A stretch of DNA of 64,000 nt from Oleoguttula mirabilis (lineage: Eukaryota > Ascomycota > Dothideomycetes > Mycosphaerellales > Teratosphaeriaceae): positions 124,001 to 188,000 of the forward strand of contig JAVFHQ010000005.1 in the NCBI GenBank assembly GCA_035135055.1, in the 5' to 3' direction. Within the stretch, counting starts at the first letter, position 1. The number at the start of each line of letters is the position of its first letter. The notes beneath the pieces are model-generated. The model did no database searches, was not told the DNA's origin, and saw only the letters and a list, made by a program, of their open reading frames with translations. The position numbers were made by a program, and so were the translations under genes. Below are positions 9,726 to 20,164 of the stretch, piece after piece.

Positions 9726-11651
9726 CTAATCGTCGTTTATGGTAACGAACTCCAAGACTCTCGCGATCTTATCGCCATCTCTCACCTTCGCCCCATAAAG
9801 ATCGGTCAGCTCGGCACCATCGGCTTTTGGTTCACCGGAAGATCTCAACTGCGCACCGTCCGATGCAATCAAAGCTTCCTTCTGGGCTCGATACTGCCGT
9901 GCCACAGCCTCCATAACCTGCTTCTGCGTCGCACCAGGCAAACCGGCCTTGATGGCGGCGAAGTGCTGCTTCACGTACGCCGCATACCCATTCGCTCCAC
10001 CCCCGGCGCCCTGTCTCGGCACCGGCTTGATCTGCACAAGCTGGCTGCGACAGCTACCGCACGTATGCCGCTTGGTGTCGATGCTCTTAGAATGCCGCTT
10101 GAACTCCGCCGCGCAGTCTCCATTCGAGCACTGCCATATGTACTTGTACTCAATCTGATATGTATGCTTAGTCGTAACCTCTATCCCACGGTCACTGAAC
10201 GCTGCTGTGCACCTGCGGCCCCACTCCTTGAACTGCCGGCCGTGCGGTTGGTCTTTGATGCCGGAGACCATGAAGTTGCAGATATGGCAGAACTCGTGCG
10301 CGATGACGTTGAGGAGGCGGTCCTCGTCGTCGATGACTTTCTCCGCGAGCTCGATGGAGGCGTGGTGTTTGTGCACGACGGAGGTCGTGCCGTCGGGGTA
10401 CCGCGTCTTGGTCGTCTCGCGCTTCCAGTTCGCTCGGCCAGCCGTCGAGTTGAGCGTCTTGCTCCAGATGAAGCGCACACCACCTGTCGACTCAGCGAGC
10501 TCGCCCACCTTGCCATCCGTGACTGTCCGGTCGAGCTCCGCGAGGAAGTCCTCCGCGATCCGATGCTTCCGCGTCTCCCAGTCCTTCTTAGCGACGATCT
10601 CCGCTTTCGTCCGCTTTGCCGGGCTCCGAGCCTTCCGTGGCGACGTTGTAGGTGAAGTGGAAGCATCGTCAGCGAGTAGTTTGAGCTTCCGCGGAGACCT
10701 CCACTCCTTGCGCGGCGAGTACTGGTCGTTCCAGTCATTGACCGTTTCGGCGTTCCAAAAGCCGTCGAGGCTTGGTCGGAAGGGCGGCGTTGGTACGCGT
10801 GTAGCGGCTCGTTTCGAGGGCGAGAGTAGGAGGCCTTTGGTAGGCGATGTAGGTGGTGGAGTCACAGCACGCTCTGGTGTTTGCTGCTTCCGAGGACTGT
10901 GTAGACGCGGTGGCGAGAAACGTAAAACCGCCTTGTGGTCGTTCTCCTTATCCGACGAACTCGTGGGACGCGAGCAAGTGCTAGCCTTCCCAATGGGCAG
11001 TGAGGTTTGGAACGTTGGTGGCGGCGACTCCGATATTCGCAGCTCCTTGAGCCCGCGGGCGAGGTCCATCCCAGCGTGGTCCGCTACGGCAATCGGAGGT
11101 AGCTTCCTCCGTGGCAACTTGATGAACTTGCTTGGACTCGGCAGCTCGTCCTCGGAGCTATCCGGTGTTCTTTCTGAGCCACACCAGACGCTCTCCTCAA
11201 CATCGACCTCACTGGCTTCCTTTGCGATCTCGGGCACGGGAGACGGTGGCAGTAGAGATACCATGGCAATCCGGCCCACTGTTGGCTCAAGATTTGATGG
11301 CAAACCCAGTCCCTCAGGCGCCCGACGGATCCGCCTGGGTTGTAGCGATAGATCCAGTGCTAGGGGTGCCCGAACACTCCCCGTGGAGCCAAGCGGTGCA
11401 AGGCGGACTTGCTTGGTCCGTTGCTTGCCGGGTGGCACCGCTTTTGGTACCATTGCAGAAGATACAGGTTGCTCCTCGTCGCATGATCCCTCCGCCACTC
11501 GGTGCGACGTGGTCAGCTTCTTCCGTGGTGAGCTTCTGACTGCCTTGCCTGGCGCCGCTCCAAGTGGTTTTGTAATTGCGGGTCGTGCGGCGTTCACGCT
11601 ATCACCGCGCCCACCAAAGCTCTCATCACTGTTCATACGCAGACGAGCCAT
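9726..11651 (-). CDS. SprT-type metalloprotease with C-terminal HMG-like segment (GCNA-like)
   Basis: Predicted DNA-repair protease of the SprT group, whose members degrade DNA-protein crosslinks. This 641-residue single-exon protein has a long disordered N-terminal half rich in Ser, Pro, Arg and Lys with repeated SPRK/SPSK motifs. A SprT-like domain starts around residue 360 with the zinc site HEFCH (His452, Glu453, His456). A zinc-ribbon region follows with WQCSNGDCAAEF and HTCGSCRSQL. The C-terminus (GYAAYVKQHFAAIKAG to ARQYRAQKEA) resembles a degenerate HMG box. This order, disordered region then SprT, zinc ribbon and HMG, matches GCNA/ACRC rather than SPRTN. A 555-codon open frame on the opposite strand is treated as a shadow. 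Confidence 0.88.
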   Translation of the reverse strand: MARLRMNSDESFGGRGDSVNAARPAITKPLGAAPGKAVRSSPRKKLTTSHRVAEGSCDEEQPVSSAMVPKAVPPGKQRTKQVRLAPLGSTGSVRAPLALDLSLQPRRIRRAPEGLGLPSNLEPTVGRIAMVSLLPPSPVPEIAKEASEVDVEESVWCGSERTPDSSEDELPSPSKFIKLPRRKLPPIAVADHAGMDLARGLKELRISESPPPTFQTSLPIGKASTCSRPTSSSDKENDHKAVLRFSPPRLHSPRKQQTPERAVTPPPTSPTKGLLLSPSKRAATRVPTPPFRPSLDGFWNAETVNDWNDQYSPRKEWRSPRKLKLLADDASTSPTTSPRKARSPAKRTKAEIVAKKDWETRKHRIAEDFLAELDRTVTDGKVGELAESTGGVRFIWSKTLNSTAGRANWKRETTKTRYPDGTTSVVHKHHASIELAEKVIDDEDRLLNVIAHEFCHICNFMVSGIKDQPHGRQFKEWGRRCTAAFSDRGIEVTTKHTYQIEYKYIWQCSNGDCAAEFKRHSKSIDTKRHTCGSCRSQLVQIKPVPRQGAGGGANGYAAYVKQHFAAIKAGLPGATQKQVMEAVARQYRAQKEALIASDGAQLRSSGEPKADGAELTDLYGAKVRDGDKIARVLEFVTINDD

Positions 11652-13873
11652 ATCTGGAATCTGTACACCTAGCTATGATCGTAGCTCTGAACCAAACGCT
11701 GGTAACGTGACTGGTCAAGCACATGCCACCAGCGGCTCCGAGGTGTTTATTGTGTCGTTGCCAGGCAACGCACCCGGTGTCGGCCGTCTAGCGGCCGCCG
11801 CGCGGCTTGGGGGCGTTCCCCCTCGACGAACAGGAGCACCCGGTATCCGAATAGTGCCGCGCTCTTGGTCATGAAGAGAGACTATCACTGCTCATGCTGC
11901 ATTGCTGGGTGCGCGCCGAAGCGACAGGCTCTCTCTGGTTAACAATGAAAGCATGTCCTTGACTACGAACCCGACAGTGCGCTGCCACCCATGATACCAC
12001 TGGCAGTCTCCATCTATTCTTCTCAACGGGAGCGGTAGTATCGCAACTCCTCCTATCGGTTTCAACGTCCCGGCAGTCTGTGGGCCAAATGGGGCCAAAT
12101 TGTGTTGCTGCTCTAGGCCCGGCATGGAGCTGGGGGTGAGTTTGGGTAGGATCATTTGTGTCTGTAGTACATACGGGCGTACTACATGTTGGGTCCCGAC
12201 GGTCAGATACTCCTAGTCAGGCTAGTCTTTCTCAAGATGCGTTATACTGCGCAACACGGAACACTGCGAGGTACGGAATATGACGCAAGCCCATTGCTTA
12301 CACATAAGAGTCAGCACTGCAGGTGAGACACCAACGCTGCCATCGCTGTACAGCCCCAGGTCCTTCAGGCATGGAACCGGCAGACCACATTCCGACAACC
12401 TTCGGACCAAATCTTGGCTAGGTCATCGGCCTGCCAAACCTCCAGCGGGATGGACATACGGACCTTCAATTTCGCCGCAAGTCGACCGGTCAGAGCAGGC
12501 CGTTGGATTTCGGCAGGTTCCGAAGAGAGCGGATAGAGCGCAGACTCATCGGTGCTGACAATAGGACACATTATCGTAGGCTGGACTGGCTCACAGCAAC
12601 CTACTAGATCCGCACCTCAGCCCTAAGACACGTGAGTTTGCCAAGAACGGTGCACCATTTCTTTCCCCAGTTCGATCGAACAATGTCTGGCTTGTGTGCG
12701 TGGCACCTTCGAAGCTGCCAGTGCCTTTGCGTGCTGACGCTATGGCACGCAAGCGATACGACAGGAGAAAAAGTTTCAATTCAGCCGCAGCAGTAGTCGC
12801 CTCCAAGCGCGACTTGTTCTCTTCTAAGTTCTGGGGGCTGTGAACCAACTCATCAACATCAAGACTACTCCGTTCGTTGGTTATATGATAGCCAAATCAC
12901 GATGCAAAGAGTCAATCTACTGTCGCTGTCTGGCGCTACCAAGTTCCTGCGGTTCCCTGTCGCACACGTTGTGCTATGCTTGCACATCCAGTTTATCATC
13001 CCTCATTCAAGATAGCGTGAAGGCTTCCAATCTGGGGCAGGTATCTGTCACGCTCACCGGGGGTTTCTCGAGCGTCGAGCGTCGAGCGTGAACCAACGAT
13101 CACGAAGCTTGGAGGGTTGGGCTTACGCGCGGATCCTCGAGGCCGATCGAAGTCAGAGGTGTGTTTGTATCAGCTACTTGGGCGGGTTGCTAAGCAGAAT
13201 GTGGAACGTGGTGTGTTGCAACCGACGTGTGGAGTTTAGCTGGCTCTAAGTTCCTGACGTGAATCCGAGAAACCGGTCTCGACCGGCGACTAAACATGCT
13301 TGAGCCTTACCTGCAGCATACTCTAATCATCGTGCGCGTGCAGGGAATAATGCGGCCGTGTCCGCCTACGTCAACCGCCAATCAGCGCTGCTACAAGGGC
13401 CGTAACCAACACCTATCTGTACTCCGTACCTTGGGTTCAGCTCTTGTGATCGCATCCGCGGATTTTGACGCAGGACATCGCTATAAGGGCAGCTAGGTGG
13501 TGACAAACCGCAACTTGGACGAACGTTTTGGGAGCACAGTTGCACCGCTGCAACCGCTGCAGGTACGTCATGCTGAATGCCCCTGCCTGCCATGCCGAAC
13601 GGTTCAGGCAATAAGCAATCGGACCTGCTGAAGGCGAAGTAGTTCAGCCCTCTGACTGATACCTCCTAAGTGTCCATTACCATTGACAAGCCTGACGGCA
13701 TCAATGGCCCTTGCACTCGGCCTTTACAACTACATGAAAGGCAGACAGCGAGACACCATCACCATCGAGATTCGGCCCGAGATTCCCTGCTGGTTTCCAA
13801 GGCGTCGGCGGACGCGACAACTCCATCTCCGCTATACCAACGATACACCCGGAAAGGCTGCAGCAACTGTACG
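11652..13873. other. 2.2-kb spacer without a supported gene
   Basis: Only short, inconsistent frames are seen. A minus-strand fragment at about 12365-12571 reads like protein (AAKLKVRMSIPLEVW) but has no start, splice context or recognised family. An 8-bp inverted repeat lies at 12163-12186 and three tandem copies of TCGAGCG at 13068-13088. It may contain degraded sequence. Confidence 0.45.
13068..13088 (+). repeat. Three tandem copies of a 7-bp unit
   Basis: TCGAGCG is repeated three times without interruption in the spacer upstream of the C2H2 gene. Function unknown. Confidence 0.75.
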
Positions 13874-14863
13874 ATGTCTGGCTTCTACTACCCGCCATAT
13901 CAAACTCCTGCAGAAGAGGAAGAGCTCGAATTTGACCAGGATCCGTATATGCAGAGAAGCCAGCCGTTGCAAGACTTTCAATACCTCGCCGCACAATCGA
14001 CCGTATCCGCATCTAGGCAGCCAAGTGTTTACTACGAGGAGCCCCAACAGCTCTACCAGGAGACAGCGCAGCATCAGCAACCATCATTTCAGCACCCGTT
14101 TCAGCAACCGTTCCAGCAACCATTCGAACTCTCCGCAGGCCAAAACTCAGCTTGGGTGACACCTATAGTGCCATCCAACTATAACCCGCAGCAACAAGGT
14201 GTTGTACCCTTTCCGCAATATTCAGATGCGTTCGAGCATGGTCCAGGAGTGTCGATCGCCGGTCCTTCAAGAACATCAACCGATTACTTATCGCCAGAGG
14301 AGGCCGCACGGACAAGGCCCTCGAGAGCGACGTCCCTCACTTCCAACGCAAGCTCAGCGCCCAGCATCTCACACTCAGATGTTTCGCGGAGTGCATCGCC
14401 GAATGCTAGCGAGATGAGCAAATGGGTACGTCCGCCGTTGTTCGGCCCAGGGCTTCGTGCTGCCACACTCGTATCTTGGCCCCGCTAAGTGTGACCTTAC
14501 AGGGATACAAGACCGACACTGGCAGCTGGGTTTGTGCCTATCCCGGCTGCTCCTCCAGGTCAACGTTCCACAGAGGCTGTGACTTACGGAAGCACTACAA
14601 GCGGCACACCAAGTCGCAGTTTTGTCGACACGAAGGGTGTCCTCAGGCAACCGAGGGCGGATTCTCAAGCAAGAAGGACCGCGCAAGACATGAGGCGAAG
14701 CATAATCCCAACATCGTGTGCGAATGGGAAGGGTGTGACCGGCTTTTCAGCAGGGTCGACAACATGGTGTGCTCCGCTATTTCATCAGCCCCATTCCAGA
14801 GGCTGACATGCACTACAGAAGGATCACGTCAGACGGGTGCACAGACGAGCATTGACCCGGTAA
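13874..14863 (+). CDS. C2H2 zinc-finger transcription factor (three fingers)
   Basis: Predicted DNA-binding regulator. Exons 13874-14425, 14503-14766 and 14819-14863 encode 286 residues, with introns of 77 bp (GTACGT to CAG) and 52 bp (GTGTGC to CAG). The N-terminal two thirds are disordered and rich in Gln, Pro and Ser, with the short repeat QHPFQQPFQQPFE. Three C2H2 fingers fill residues about 190-280: VCAYPGCSSR with KHYKRH, FCRHEGCPQ with RHEAKH, and VCEWEGCDRLF with HVRRVH. The third finger is completed only by the last exon, KDHVRRVHRRALTR, which supports the splice model. The ATG at 13874 gives the most natural N-terminus (MSGFYYPPYQ). Target genes cannot be deduced. Confidence 0.85.
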
Positions 14864-17796
14864 CCAGGCTATAGGCCTATCGCATCTTCGCATGGCCAGA
14901 ACGCGTGGCCGGGGTCAGCAGCCTCGTATCGCAACAAAGGCCTCTCGTCCGACATGTCTTGGCACAAGGTACTCGAAGATGCGATGCGGTGCTTCTCAGC
15001 TTCTGTCCCACGCTTTCCCAACGCATGGTGGCCTGTGCTACATCCCGAGTGGCACAATGCTTCGACAATCTCTGCTTCGCCGCATCAAACGAGCCATCAC
15101 GTGTACGCATCCGATCGATGCTCTTTTAGGACAATTGGAGATGAGCTTCACCCGCCAGCACTGTGGATTGCTTGAAGTCGCAAGACAACAAACCCCCTCC
15201 TGCAAGCTAGAGGAGGACAGCATGAATTTGTGGTGGCTCAGACGAACGTTGCGTCTCGTCCTTCACAACGGTCGTATCCAGCTTCTGCTACGTGTCGGTG
15301 GAAACCTAAAATATCGAATAAATGCATCTCAACGACGGCTGAGTGGCATGGCACTTCCTTCTGAGAAGTTGTGTATTCAGCGCAACGCCGGTGCCCCGAA
15401 CATCCTGACCTGGCGCATACACCACAGCTTCTACCTTCAGCGATAGTTTGTGCAAACGGACGAAGGCTTCCGTTTCCGAGATCAGATGATGCACGACGCG
15501 GGACAGGGGGTTTCAGGAGAAGCACATGTCAATGACGTCAGCGGCAAGGCCTTCAGTGGTGTGTACTGCGTACCGGGCGGGATTGCTGCGAGCACGCTGC
15601 GTGCCCACCTCCTCCTTGTTAGGCCGCTACAGCGAGGATTGGCCCAGACCAGGTCAACGTCGACAGACATGGCTTGCGCTACACACGCGGCCCCTTACCA
15701 GCGATTCGCGAATGGTTGTCCGGCGTAAGTGAAGTATGCTGCTCGCCAGGAAATTACATTTCAGTACGCATGGGCTGTCAACTTGCGTATCCGGAGATTG
15801 GTAGCCACACGGCCATCTCCCATGCCACGATATGGGTTATCGTGATAGACCGATGCGGACAGAAGTCCTGCTGAGCCTTTCACTATTGAAGGCACACAAG
15901 GGGCTTCGGTGGGCACCTATGACTTCCATCCCGGACACAACAGTGTGTGGACGACGTTATCTCGTCACAGCTAAGGTACCAGCCGTTTTCCGATCCCGAG
16001 CTACGCATCCGGCCCGCGGTATAGTCCGCCGACATCCTGAAGAGATCAGCGATCGTGGGCAGCTGGGCTGGCTGGTAGGGAAGTCAGCGCTGCGTACGGT
16101 TGGCATTAGTCCATTAGCATATAGCTTGAGAGAGTTAAGAAAGGACAAATGCAAGTACGACAAAATACATCGTTACTGTTGGTAATGCACTGGAGCCAAC
16201 GTCAATGAGAGTATCTTCCCATGTCGAGACGTAGATGTAAGGACGTTTGCTGGCGCTTTGAATGCCTGAGGCCGTCACTCGCCTGTCTTGGCGCGAGGCG
16301 GGAGGTTCCGCGCACTTCGCAAATCGATTCCCAAGCGTCGACGTCGAGGAAGCTTTGTCTGATTATCACAACTAAACCGCCAATTGAACACACACAGTCG
16401 GCGCAATGGCCAGTATGTGTCGTGTATCGCGTCAACTGGAGTACTTTCGCTGATATAGCCTAGAATCCAAGAACTCGTCTCAGCATAACCAGGCGAAGAA
16501 GGCGCACAAGAACGGGTACGAATCCTCCTCTGCTGCCGCATGCGACCATCGGCGACTATGCGCTATCACTGCGATGACGGGCCACATCAATGAAGAGTAG
16601 AGGCTGATAATGGAATGGCGAACAGTATCAAGAAGCCAAAGACCCACAGATACCCTTCGCTCAAAGGCACCGACCCGAAGTTCCGGAGAAACCACAGACA
16701 TGCGCTGCACGGGACGATGAGGGCGTTGGTATGCGGACATCATAATGAGGAACCACAGTTCCGATGGAAGGCTGACCAGTGCACAGAAGGAGGTGAAGGA
16801 GGGCAAGCGTGACGCCGCATAAGCGAGCTGCGAGAACGGCGGCGACGGCAATCGGTCGATACGAAGGCATTGGACGGCGTTCTGGGCACCCCGAGGTCTC
16901 TTCCAGCTGCCAGTGCGGACGCGAGTAATGACCATCATCCGGTAACAGCTCGCGCAGACAGCTGAGAAAGCAGTGCTTCGCCGAGCCATGTCAGCTCCTG
17001 CTCTGTACTCCCCTTCTCTCTTTCAGACCACCATCCCTTCCAATTCACCCCGGCATATGTGTGTACAGCGCCTAGCTTGCTCCATGCAAAGGCGACTGAA
17101 GGAATATCAACGTGCCAAGATCAATTTTCGCCATCTCATTACCAAACACTGACGCTGTTGCTTGCTCGGCGCTTGTGCATGAAGAAGTGGTGACATGCCT
17201 CACGCTGCTGCCCAGCTTGTGAGCGATATTCTAGGCTCACTCTGTCGACCCAATCGCGGATGCGCCCTGCCGGACTTGAGTGGGCAGTTACTGGGCATTG
17301 ACTGCCTTTCCGAACCTTCGACCTGTACCGGCCAATGATGTGCGGAGGGGTGTTGGTATCGAGGCATACCATTCTGCGAAGCGTTTGCGGTGGTTCGACG
17401 AACTGGAGGCAAGTAGCGTTCGGCGGATGTTGGTTCGGAAGTGTGTGTGGGGACATACCCGCTGGCACACAATCTGGCACAGTTGCGTGGTCAGGGATAC
17501 TTTAGCTCTACATAGGCATGATGGTGTGCCCAAAGCTACCTTTCATGCAAAAGAACAACAATCGGTACGGTTTCCAGAGTCAGTGCACGAATGAGGTCAA
17601 TGCATGTCTTGGTCTGGCAGCTAGCAGGTACGACCGGCTGTCTTGGAGCTGCACCGCACCTTCCTCGTCTAGTATCAGACCTCAGAAAGACGTCATCTCT
17701 CCACCCTTCTTCGTGTCATTTAACCCAACCGACCCTTTCCTCTCGTTCATTCATCCCGTCTGTGTTAGCTTTCCTCTTGCATGTTCTGATTGGACA
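14864..17796. other. 2.9-kb spacer with broken reading frames
   Basis: No intact gene. A minus-strand stretch at about 16480-16989 contains hydrophobic segments in more than one frame, described separately. Another minus-strand stretch at 15306-15494 reads smoothly (ETEAFVRLHKLSLKVEAVVY) but lacks start and splice context. The remainder shows no recognisable feature; the last few hundred bases must include the promoter of the 705-aa gene. Confidence 0.45.
16480..16989 (-). pseudogene. Possible relic of a multi-span membrane protein
   Basis: On the minus strand, hydrophobic stretches follow each other but change frame. One frame has VAAVLAARLCGVTLALLHLL and a second, about 200 bases on, has LWVFGFLILFAIPLSAST followed by a stop. 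Together they look like two membrane helices of one protein broken by indels. No family signature survives, so the call rests on hydropathy and frame changes alone. It could be chance. Confidence 0.25.
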
Positions 17797-20164
17797 ATGG
17801 CGGACATCCAACAATGGCGGCGGATGGTCCAACCAGCTAGGGCTCGTACTCCAGCAGTTGAACATGCAGGAGACGACTCCGACGGCGTGGCATCCCCGAC
17901 AACTCCAAAGCGAGGCCTGAAGCCGAAGTTCTCATCGTACTTCACCAACCCTGGTGGCGCTGCACTAGCCGTCCAGGCTGAGCGGTCTTTCACGTCGCTC
18001 AATTTTGACCTATTTGCTCCGCGTCTGCCGGCATGGCCGGAGGACGAACAGTATCCTAGCCCAAATGCTGAGGCTCTGATCGACTCCATTATGTGCAGGT
18101 TGATGTCCGAACCGTACGGCAGCCTAGACCAGAGATTCAACGGCATGCTCATGCGGATTTTCGAGTGCTACCGTCACGTCGGGGACGAGAGGACCCAGCT
18201 GCAGGACCAGCTCGAAGACGAGATCAGCCGCCATAAGGCGCTGCTGCAAAGGCTTCATCATTCCCAGAAGCAATGGTCCATGGAGCGGGAGGACTACAGG
18301 TCCGAAATCAAGCGCCTCGAGCTATTGCTTGCCAAGGGCAAGCGTGGGCTTGCTGAAGTGACCTTGGCCCGGCAAGACAGCGAGCTCCGTCAGAAGAACA
18401 ACGATAGACGCAGCAAGCAAGAGGACGATGGCCTCGAGACCATCTTTGAGTTCCTGGAGAAGACCAGCCGGTCCGAAGACAAGGCATGGAGCAGTCAAAG
18501 AGGTATGGCCTGCACGTATTGGATTTCGCTGCGCCTGCCCACTTCCACCGCTCAATCCTGTCCTCGTATCACGACGCTGCCTGCCAGTACACCAGTGTTG
18601 AGATCTGTCCTGTGCTGACAAGTCGTAGCTACCTTCCGAGCCAGACAGCCCTCGCCTTCGGCTCAGATGAGGAGGCTGTCAAAGCAGCTTATCTCGAAGA
18701 AGTCGATGACGAACATCCACACCGACCTCCCATTCGGTACACCACCGGATGCCATACCTAGCACGCTCGCTGAAGCTTCAAAGCTTGAGGGACAAGCAGC
18801 GAACAATGAATGCAAAAGAGTCGCGACGGGTCTACGATCTATGTTCTCGCCCAAGACCAGCTTCTCTGATGAGACTTGTTCGACCTTCAGCTGCGTTAGC
18901 GACTTGCTGCCGGACGAAGTGGTGAACGTCATAGAGACCGCCGGCACCGAAGACGAGCTTGTTGCCATCAAGAGGGTCGCCAACGTCCTTGCGCGCCGTC
19001 GCGATATCGACCCATCCACCACTGTGTCGAAGCTTTCTGAGCTGTTTGGCAGCCAGTCTGTTGGTACATCCAACTCCGGAATCGCGACAGTGCCAGCGGC
19101 CTGCGGGATACAGCTGCAGATGCCTCGGTCTACCAAGTCTGTCCCTGCTTCCGCCGTCGCCAAGCACCCATCTCTCATGTCGAAGGCGTCGGGATTCTTC
19201 CATAAGCTGCGCCCGCAACTCGCCATTGACACCTCATCTTCACCGAGACGTAGGTTCTCCCTCGATACCGGTGAAGACGTTGTGGCAAGTAGCTCGACGT
19301 TGGTAGCGCAGCCTCCGGTACTTGAGAAGGACTGTATGCTACGGAAGAGTGTCTCGTTGATGTCGCTGGCGGAGATAGCGGCTGCGATTGAGCACAGATT
19401 GTGAGTCTACCTTGAACTAAAGGCTGAGTGCGACGAGTGTACGGTCGACGTGGTGCTGGCGTACGCGACAGCAGCGTGTCAGTCGCTTGCTTATGGGACG
19501 GCAGACGCTTACATGTTAGCATAGGTCGCCGGTAGCCCAGAGCCCGACTACTTCCGCGCCGTCTGAGCCTCGCCGAGCATCGAGAATACCAACGCCTGTG
19601 TACAGCCCTACCTTCCTCGCGAGGCCACGACAAAGTCGAGATGACTCGACATCGAGTCTGCTGACAGCGATTAAGCTTGCTGAGAGCGAGAGCACGCAGA
19701 GGGACCACTCATTCTCGAGCTCAGGCTATACCTCGCCGTCCACCAGCCGAATCAACCTGGACCAACGGCCCAACGACCTCACGTGTTCGACCGGTTCGCC
19801 AGCGCAAACAGCAACCCTGAGCGGGGCCAGTAGCAGTCGGCTAGGAAACCATACAGTTGTCATTCGAGGAAATGCATTCGCGGTGGCCGCAGCAGCAAAG
19901 GCTACTGACGCGCGCATGACCGGGCGGGATCCTTTCTCTGCTCAATCACGTGTGCTTCAGCCAGTGTATGTGCCCGCGGTACCACATCATGTTCCGCTGG
20001 AGAAAGGCCCAATTACCAACATCCCAGGCCCGCATCGTGATTACGATCTTCAGTATGCAGTGCCTTCGAAGTGCACCAGCAATGTCTCAACAACGTTCGA
20101 CTCGCACACGAGCGAGGAGAACGTTAGACCAATGACAGCGCCTTACGGCCCTCAGGACGCATGA
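17797..20164 (+). CDS. Unrecognised coiled-coil protein, 705 aa
   Basis: Three exons, 17797-18502, 18629-19400 and 19525-20164, joined by introns of 126 and 124 bp (GTATGG to TAG; GTGAGT to TAG), restore one frame. I do not recognise the family. The N-terminal third is partly ordered, with a predicted coiled coil at about residues 131-185 (QLQDQLEDEISRHKALLQRL, then EIKRLELLLAKGK). The central part carries an acidic helical segment (LLPDEVVNVIETAGTEDEL and RVANVLARRR). The C-terminal third is Ser/Thr/Pro-rich and probably disordered, with SRIPTPVYSPTF and SRTSTR-like stretches. No signal peptide or membrane span is evident. It is probably a cytoplasmic or nuclear scaffold restricted to related fungi. 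The start at 17797 follows GGACA and opens MADIQQWRRM. Confidence 0.72.

Noticed and set aside
10207..11874. 555-codon open frame on the plus strand
   Set aside because: It lies antisense to the SprT gene, its product is low-complexity Ser/Arg/Leu-rich with no domain, and it is explained by the C/G-rich third positions of the real gene.
14892..15446. 184-codon plus-strand frame after the C2H2 gene
   Set aside because: No start context, no coding bias and no similarity that I recognise; lies 3' of a gene with a clear stop.
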